DNA of 64,000 nt from Onchocerca volvulus (taxonomy: Eukaryota > Nematoda > Chromadorea > Rhabditida > Onchocercidae). The DNA is taken from the NCBI GenBank assembly GCA_000499405.2, contig HG738139.1, positions 11,680,616 through 11,744,615 on the forward strand, given 5' to 3'. Numbering within the stretch: the stretch's first letter is position 1; each line of letters starts with the position of its first letter. Position numbers and translations under genes: made by a program. The notes beneath the pieces were generated by a model. That model was not told the origin of the DNA and did no database searches. It saw nothing but the letters and a program-made list of their open reading frames with translations. Positions 57,438 through 64,000 of this stretch are shown piece after piece.

Positions 57438-58065
57438 AAGAAAATATGAAAGACTTATTTAAGGAATTTTGTTTTGATGCCATAATTAATAAATAAATTA
57501 TTCCACTAATAATTATTAATTGAATTCAATCATAGCTTGTTTATCATATATGGTTTATATTGATGATTTAATTACAAATGTTTGCCAGACAAAATTAGAT
57601 ACCAATTTCTAATTAAAAATTAAATTAAATAAATACTGGGATAAATATAATATATTCAGGAAATATGAGAGATTTATTCCGGAATTCTGTAATGTACGAT
57701 TGAAGTAATGAACGAATAATGAAATGGTTAAGCAAATAAAATTATATTTTTACACCATAATAAATTCATCATTAATCAAATGATTTGGAATAATTTTATG
57801 CTTGTTAAATTAATTATTACAATTATTATAGACATTTGTTTTAACCGTTTGTATCATCCGTTTTTCCGATTGTACATATATTTCGAATACAGATATGGTG
57901 TATATTTGGATGATGAAGTATTCGGAAAGATGTCATAATTAACTAATTATTCCATTAAGAATCACTAATTGAATTCAATCATAGCTTGTTTACCACATTT
58001 GAATGTGTTAATGACCGAATTGTATATGTTTATCAGACAAAGTTATTTACCAGTTGAAATGGATT
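57438..58065. repeat. Diverged large direct repeat
   Basis: A block at about 57475-57615 (CATAATTAATAA...ATTGAATTCAATCATAGCTTGTTTA...CAGACAAAATTA) recurs at about 57932-58055 (ATTGAATTCAATCATAGCTTGTTTA...CAGACAAAGTTA). A third, shorter likeness (AAATATGARAGAYTTATT) starts at 57441 and again at 57661. The spacing suggests an old tandem of about 220-230 bp in which the middle unit has decayed. Confidence 0.65.
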
Positions 58066-61000
58066 TATTTGATTTTTAATTTTTGACTTTACATCCTTTT
58101 TCAGCTAAAACTAAAAAAAAAATTTTTTATTTTGCTGAAAATTTATAAACAACTTAAAAATAATTAATATAATGCTATGAGAAATATTCGTTATGTCATA
58201 TTTCATTTATACGTGCGTGATTTTTAAACATAGCAGAAATACCACATTCGTTTGAAATTTAGGAATTTTTCATTTTTCTTTTTTTTTTTTCGAAATTTTA
58301 TAATATTCAGTGCTGGAAAAAAAAAGATATTATTATCTGTGAGTAAAAATAATTAAATGTTTATATATTTATTGAATTTAGAAAGAAAAAAGTATGTATA
58401 TTTTAGGAAAACTTTTAGAAAAAAGTAAAATCTATTAGAAATCTTTTAATAAATTAATTTAAAATATTTTAAAAAAAGTTAAATTTGAGAAATAAAAAAT
58501 CACTGATAATATGTATATCCAGTTCTTTTGCGAATAACAATAAATTTTAATATCTTTTGAAATCTCTCGAATGATTACTAATAACTGGAATATATCAGAA
58601 TCAATAATGGTTTTGAAACATACAATTTAATTCATTAAATTCCAAGTGAATTAATTATATATTTGAATCAATATTTATCAATTTACTCATACATTTATAT
58701 CGATTAATTAGTTTGAAATTACAACAAATATATATGAATGAAAAGAACAGTTAAATTCAAATAATAATAATAATAAAAAAAAAAAAACCGAATGAAATGA
58801 CATAGTTGAAAATAAATTTTAAAAAATATGCCAACAATAATATGACATTTCTAAAATTTAAAATTGAATAAAATATTACTAATTGATTGATGTTGTTTTA
58901 TCGAATGATTTTTTTTTCCTTTCTTTTTTTGATTGAAATGTCACCAATATATGTTTACATTCAAACAAATACAAAAATTTTATTTTTCCCTTTTATTTTC
59001 TCATCAAAATTATTCATCAAAACTCAACAAACAAATTTGCTAACATTTTAAATGTTAACTTTGTTCCAACCAATACTGACAAATAGAAAAAAGAAAAAAA
59101 AACAAATATCAAACTTCAGGTAAAATCAAGAAATAATGAAAGAGATGGAAAAGCAAGGAAGCAGAAAACAAAAAGACGGAAAATTCAAACAATTCGAATT
59201 ATATGAAATTAAATTAACTAAAATAGTTTTATTTTAATGGGGAAAATTTTCGGAAAAAAAAAAAAGAAAAAACAAGAATTTCTTGTAAAAAAATAAAACA
59301 GCTAGGCGGATAAGAGACGAAAATCATTTCCTAAATTCAAATCTTTCGAAATAAACTGAAATGAACTTTTCAAATTCAAAATATATTTTGAAAATACAAC
59401 AAACAAGAAGGAAGTATTCTTTCCCTCTTTTCTTCCTTTCTTTTTCCCTCTCTCTTCTCTCCTTCTCTTTCATAAAAATGCTGTTTATATTTGATTTACA
59501 CTTCTTAAATAATAATAACAATATGCAAAGAAATAAAAAATATTTCTTAATGCTATATAATTTAAATTTTATTTAATTTAATCAAATTTTGTATACATTT
59601 ATTTCGGATTAAATAATTGTTACTCAGATTTTTGCAATATTTTCCAAAGTTTTCAATAATTACTTAATTAAAAACCTAAAACAAGGAAAAAAAGGAAAAA
59701 TAAAGTTTTAATTAAAACTAATTTCTTCTTTTGAGAGTAACACGTAAATAGAATATGAATAATGAATGAATAAATAAATATATATATATATATGAATAAT
59801 GAATTCCAGTTATTCAATCTGAAGAAAGAAAAAAACTATTAGTTCTTTTTAATGTATTATAAGAAAATTTCAATTCAAAGTTGGATCAATAATTTGTAAT
59901 ATACAAAATGTGAAATATTTCGAGAAATGGACAAAAAAAAAGCTTTATAAATGTCATTTACAAATTAAATTGTCATAAGTGCTAGCAACAAATGTTGGCA
60001 AAAATGATATGATGGGAAAAAAATGATGAAAATTTCAAAAATATTAAATTTTATATCAGTTTGAAGTAAATAAATTTCGTTTTTCTAGTTTTTATATGAA
60101 ATTATTTCATTCCTGAAGTACAATGAATATATGTCCGGTTTTCTTTATAATTATCGTTATACCGAAAACTTCTTTATTTATTAGCTAATTAGTTAATTAT
60201 TAATGCATATATAATATATTTTAACAAAGGTAATAATCCTGGCAATAAAATTCACTTTATATAATATGTTTTAGTAATCAAGCAAAAAACAAACAAATAA
60301 AACAAAATAGCCAATTAATTATTTATTTTTGAAAAAAATTAAAACAATGCAAAATATAATATGTAAAAATTTGATTTAATAAATAATTAATTAAAGAATT
60401 ATAAAGAATAATTGGAGAAAGCATTTTTGATATTTTATTGATTACACTTCTCTTGAAAATAAAATTATTTTTAAATTTTGCCAAAATATATTGCTTTTTT
60501 GTAAACATCACCATAATATCATCCCAATGAAAAAAGAATAAAAAGAAAGAACGTTCGATAATCAATCTAAAATGATTCGTTTTGTAAAATGGTTTGAAAC
60601 AGTACGATGACATTATTTATTTGTTAGAATGTAGAAAGCACTTTGATAGATTATCTTATTTGTTTGTTTTTTGATTTTGATTTTTGAAATTTTAGATAAT
60701 TAATTTCTTAAATTTAACGATAAAAAAAAAAAGAAAGAATGGAAAGAAAGATAAAAATAACTAATATTTTTGACCTTTTAAAATAATATATGAAGAAAAA
60801 TAATAATATCTTCATTTACAAAATGGATAAAAAAGAAAATGATTACTGAAAAATCTGAAATGATTTTATTGCTTTTTTTTTCTCTAAAAAGAAAAAAAAA
60901 AATATTAATGATTTAAATCAAAAAATACTTCGACTTGACAAGGTTTACCAAAAATTTGAGAGGCATTTATTTAGTTCTTTTTTTCTTTTTCAAATGTTAA

Positions 61001-61700
61001 AATCTCTTTTTTCCTCTTTTTTTCCTTTTTTTTTTTTTTTTTTGAATATTAATTTAAATCGAAAAGTACAAACAAAAATAGAATCAATTAATTGGTTTTA
61101 AAAATTTGCAAAGAATAAATAAACTATAATGCTGATTTTCTATAGATGTATGTGGCATACCTGATTATTTTGCTTGATTTTGAGATAATTTATTTATTTT
61201 TTTTTTATTAAATTCCAGGAAAAATCTGGATAGCTTGCAGTGAAGAAAAATTATAATAATCGTAAAACCACTCATTTTATTTATTGCAAAAATAAAGTGT
61301 AGAACTAGACCAAGTCAATTTACCTAAATTACTAAAAATAGTAAATAACATTGTCATTACGATACATAAAATATCCTTTTCCAATATTCTGTACGCTTTT
61401 TCTTAACCTACATCCATTATGAAGAATTGCGGTTTTATCTGCAATTTCGAATTTATGTTTAAAACTTGTCATAATAAAAGTTAGATATTATGATGCAAAA
61501 GAGAAAAATCGAGAAAGATGTATTGGAAGGAAAGGTGAAAAAAAAGCGAAGAAAAACGAAAAAGAAGAGGGCATTTTGAAAAAAAAAAAAAGGGAAGAAA
61601 GGACGATGATTTTGATGGGAATGAAAAAAAAAAAAAGAAATATTTATTGATAAAAGGTTAATTTGCTATATTGCTTGCTCGCATTTTGCATTATTTTTGT
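58066..61700. other. AT-rich non-coding stretch
   Basis: No gene supported. Contains a pure pyrimidine tract of about 55 nt at 59417-59471 and many A/T runs. Confidence 0.5.
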
Positions 61701-61730
61701 GAGCTATGAGATGTGGATGTTCGGCGAAAT

Positions 61731-61860
61731 TTTCCGTGAAATACAAAATTTGGGCGAAATTTTCCGTGAAGTACGAAGAACTTCGAAATTCTTAATGAAA
61801 TATGAAATTTGGCCGAAGTTTTCGACAAATTGCAAAATTGCTACGAAGATTTTTTGAAAT
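61731..61860. repeat. Minisatellite, about four units of 30 bp
   Basis: GGCGAAATTTTCCGTGAAAT and its next copy differ little; two further copies are more diverged. The open frame here (FGEIFREIQNLGEIFREV) is a translation of the repeat, not a recognised protein. Confidence 0.8.
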
Positions 61861-62850
61861 AAATTATTTCATATCAGAAATATTAAAGTTATCGTACAAA
61901 GGGAAAAGTATTGCTTAAAATGATTTTATTATAAATTGCTGGATGCAAATTTAAATTTCAAAATTTTAATCCTATTCTTGAGGTTTAATTTGGAATTTAA
62001 TTGGAAAATGATAAAAATGAATAATATTTTTTACGAAAAAAGAGAAAAACTCTTTTCCATTCTGTCAAAACAAAATAAATTTACATGAAAATATTTTAAA
62101 AAAGTTTATTATTAGTCACTTGCTGTAATTAATTAATATAATACAATGAATTTTTATCAGTTTGTCAAAACTAACATTTCATTAGATCATCGAAAAAAAA
62201 AGCTGTGTAAATTTGTTTTTTTTTTTGTTTGCATTTCCCTTTTTTTATTTCATAATTTAAAATTTGTTTCATTAACGTTTACTTTTTTCTTTTAACATTT
62301 TTACTTATAAAGATAAAAAGTAATTACAGTAGAATTTACTGTAATATTTGTGCATAATGCTGAAAGGTACGAAATATTGACTGATTAAAGATAATGTGCA
62401 TTAATAAAAATTTCAATATTTTTCGTCGTATTAATTTATTTTAAGATATTTTTTTCTTCCTTTTTTGTTTATTTGCATCATAGCTTCAATAGCTGCATCT
62501 TTTTTTCCCCTTTCTAATCAATTAATTATTACATGTAGGAATCTCGGAAATCAATATAAACAGAATTAGATCTCTTAATTAATTAAATTTAACTATTTAA
62601 GCACTAAAATATATTTACAATTATAACAAAATAATACTTGTCACAATATAAAATAAAAATATCCATACTTCATTTAGTTCCGTTATAAACAGTAGCAATT
62701 ATCTCTCACAATTAATTTATTCTAATTACGTAAAATGATAATATATCAATTACTGTAATAATAAAGATCAGATATTATAATTTAATTCAAGTCTGTTAGT
62801 ACAAAGATAAATATATACAGATCCATATACATAACGTGAAGATCTAAACT
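61861..62850. other. AT-rich non-coding stretch
   Basis: No feature beyond A/T runs. Confidence 0.45.
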
Positions 62851-62854
62851 AAAT

Positions 62855-62995
62855 ATGTGTGAGTGTGAGCGTATTTATATGTATGTTTTGCAAGTGTGTA
62901 CACGCCTACGTACGTACGTGAGGTACATATATACGCGTACATCTTACGTAAGCCTTATATTTGTGAACGTATATATATGTGTATATAAGTGCATA
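62855..62995. repeat. Alternating purine-pyrimidine region
   Basis: TGTGTGAGTGTGAGCG, GTGTGTACACGC, TACGTACGTACGTGAG, ATATATACGCGTACAT and ATATATATGTGTATATAAGTGCAT follow in close succession. The long stretches of alternating purine and pyrimidine, with CG and TG steps, are rare elsewhere in this window. Confidence 0.75.
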
Positions 62996-63493
62996 TTGTC
63001 TATCAATAAAAGTATATGTACATTGTAAAAATCATAAAAAAGAAAAAAAAAGTACAAATTTCGAATCATTTTGAACATTCAATTATTATTTTTTTAATGA
63101 TAATAAATTTGATATGAAATATTAGAAGATAAAATATAAAGGAGAAGAAAGTTTTCAAAAGGAAGCAATAAAAAGAAATTTATTAAAATATTTCATAAAT
63201 TTTCAATCATTCAATTCTTTTTTTTTTTTTTTTTTTTTTTTTTTTGAAAATTTAATTGTAGGAAGAAAGGAACGAAAGAAAATAAAAAAATGAATGTTTT
63301 TTAAAAAATTTTTAGATTTAATATGTGAATAAAAAAAAAAATTTTATAGCACGATTTTGTTAGCAATTTAAAGTAATAGAAAGCAAACGAAAGGAATAAT
63401 GGAATCAGTTGTCGGGTCGATTTTACTACTAAACATAACTAACCCAAGCATAAAGAGCTCTTTCTCTTCCTCTCTCTCTTTTTACAACCGACA

Positions 63494-63575
63494 GATGGAT
63501 GGAATGGATGTTTGGAATGGATGGATGGATGGATGGATGGATGGATGAATGGTTGGTTGGTTGGATAGATAGATT
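63494..63575. repeat. GGAT tetranucleotide repeat
   Basis: GGAT repeated with a few interruptions, grading into GGTT and GATA units. Confidence 0.95.
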
Positions 63576-63814
63576 AAAATCAATGATTCAACTGAGGACA
63601 ATAAATATTAATACTACGAACAGAGAGCTTTCCATATTTCTAACTGATCCTTTCTATCATATGCAAATATTGTTGTTGTTGTTTGTTTTTATTTTTGTGC
63701 TATTTGGCATTTTCGTTATAACTAATCTATCCATCGATTGTTGTCGTTGTCAACAGTTTTTCTAACGTTTCTGTCGTCATTATTATTCTTATTATTGTTA
63801 TTACTGGTATTATT

Positions 63815-64000
63815 TAGCCGGACATAGCCACGCTTCGTATTAGCTGGACGCGGCCAAACGAAGCGCGGCCCCGTCCAACTAATCAATATTAATAAGAATG
63901 TAAAATGTTCGTTTGTTCAAAGTCTTAAATCTCCAGAAAAAAAAAAAAAAAGAACTGATATGTCTATGTAAAAGTGCGCATCTCTTCGAATGTTTCAAAT
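63815..64000 (-). mobile_element. Second Helitron-like 3' end, cut by window edge
   Basis: On the minus strand a G+C-rich stem-loop (GACGGGGCC ... GGCCGCGTC) is followed by CAGCTAA and then T. Compare CAGCTAG and then T at 36,707. Inward of it, AGATTTAAGACTTTGAACAA and CGAACATTTTACATTCTTATT match AGATTTAAAATTTTGAACAA and CTAACATTGACATTTTTATT at 36.76-36.80 kb. The homologous sequence continues to the window end, so the body of the element should lie to the right. A partial extra copy of the G+C-rich end (TTAGCCGGACATAGCCACGC) sits at 63814-63833. Confidence 0.6.

Noticed and set aside
61663..61857. Small secreted-like protein with FREI repeats
   Set aside because: The hydrophobic start is short, and the rest is the 30-bp minisatellite in frame. 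No promoter or splice evidence.

Overview
The window looks like chromosomal DNA of a parasitic nematode. A spirurid or filarial worm is my best guess, but this is an inference from style, not a species match. The sequence is extremely AT-rich. Its genes are cut into many small exons with short introns, and acceptors are mostly TTTCAG or TTTTAG. Four conserved single-copy animal genes can be assembled exon by exon, and a fifth gene encodes a membrane protein I do not recognise.

Layout. 1-5,704 (+) holds the 3' part of an AGAP/centaurin-gamma ArfGAP (C. elegans cnt-2 type): the PH domain, ArfGAP zinc finger and ankyrin repeats, with the 5' part off the left edge. 6,807-8,840 (-) is a complete TMEM147 gene in five exons. 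10,263-18,581 (+) is a HELQ-type DNA repair helicase with about 24 exons. 19,147-21,282 (-) is an orphan single-pass membrane protein with at least three exons. A gene-poor stretch of about 26 kb follows, and then a Yippee-like zinc protein gene at 47,612-49,626 (-) with five exons. From 49.7 kb to the end I see no gene.

AGAP and TMEM147 converge, TMEM147 and HELQ diverge from a shared 1.4-kb intergenic region, and HELQ and the orphan converge. The genes have unrelated jobs: Arf-GTPase signalling, ER translocon accessory, DNA repair and a Yippee zinc fold. Nothing suggests an operon.

The gene deserts are not empty. They hold decayed tandem arrays, a fresh 28-bp minisatellite, long pyrimidine tracts, simple repeats and several isolated hairpins. 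The most notable feature is at 36.7-37.5 kb: the broken minus-strand remains of a Helitron rolling-circle transposon. Its N-terminal motifs are still readable in shifted frames, and a hairpin ending in CTAG followed by T lies where a Helitron 3' end should be. A related terminus (hairpin, then CTAA followed by T, plus the same AT-rich subterminal sequence) lies at the right edge of the window, so a second copy probably continues beyond 64,000. A long inverted repeat with arms of about 53 nt sits inside an AGAP intron, and one AGAP intron appears to be of the GC-AG class.
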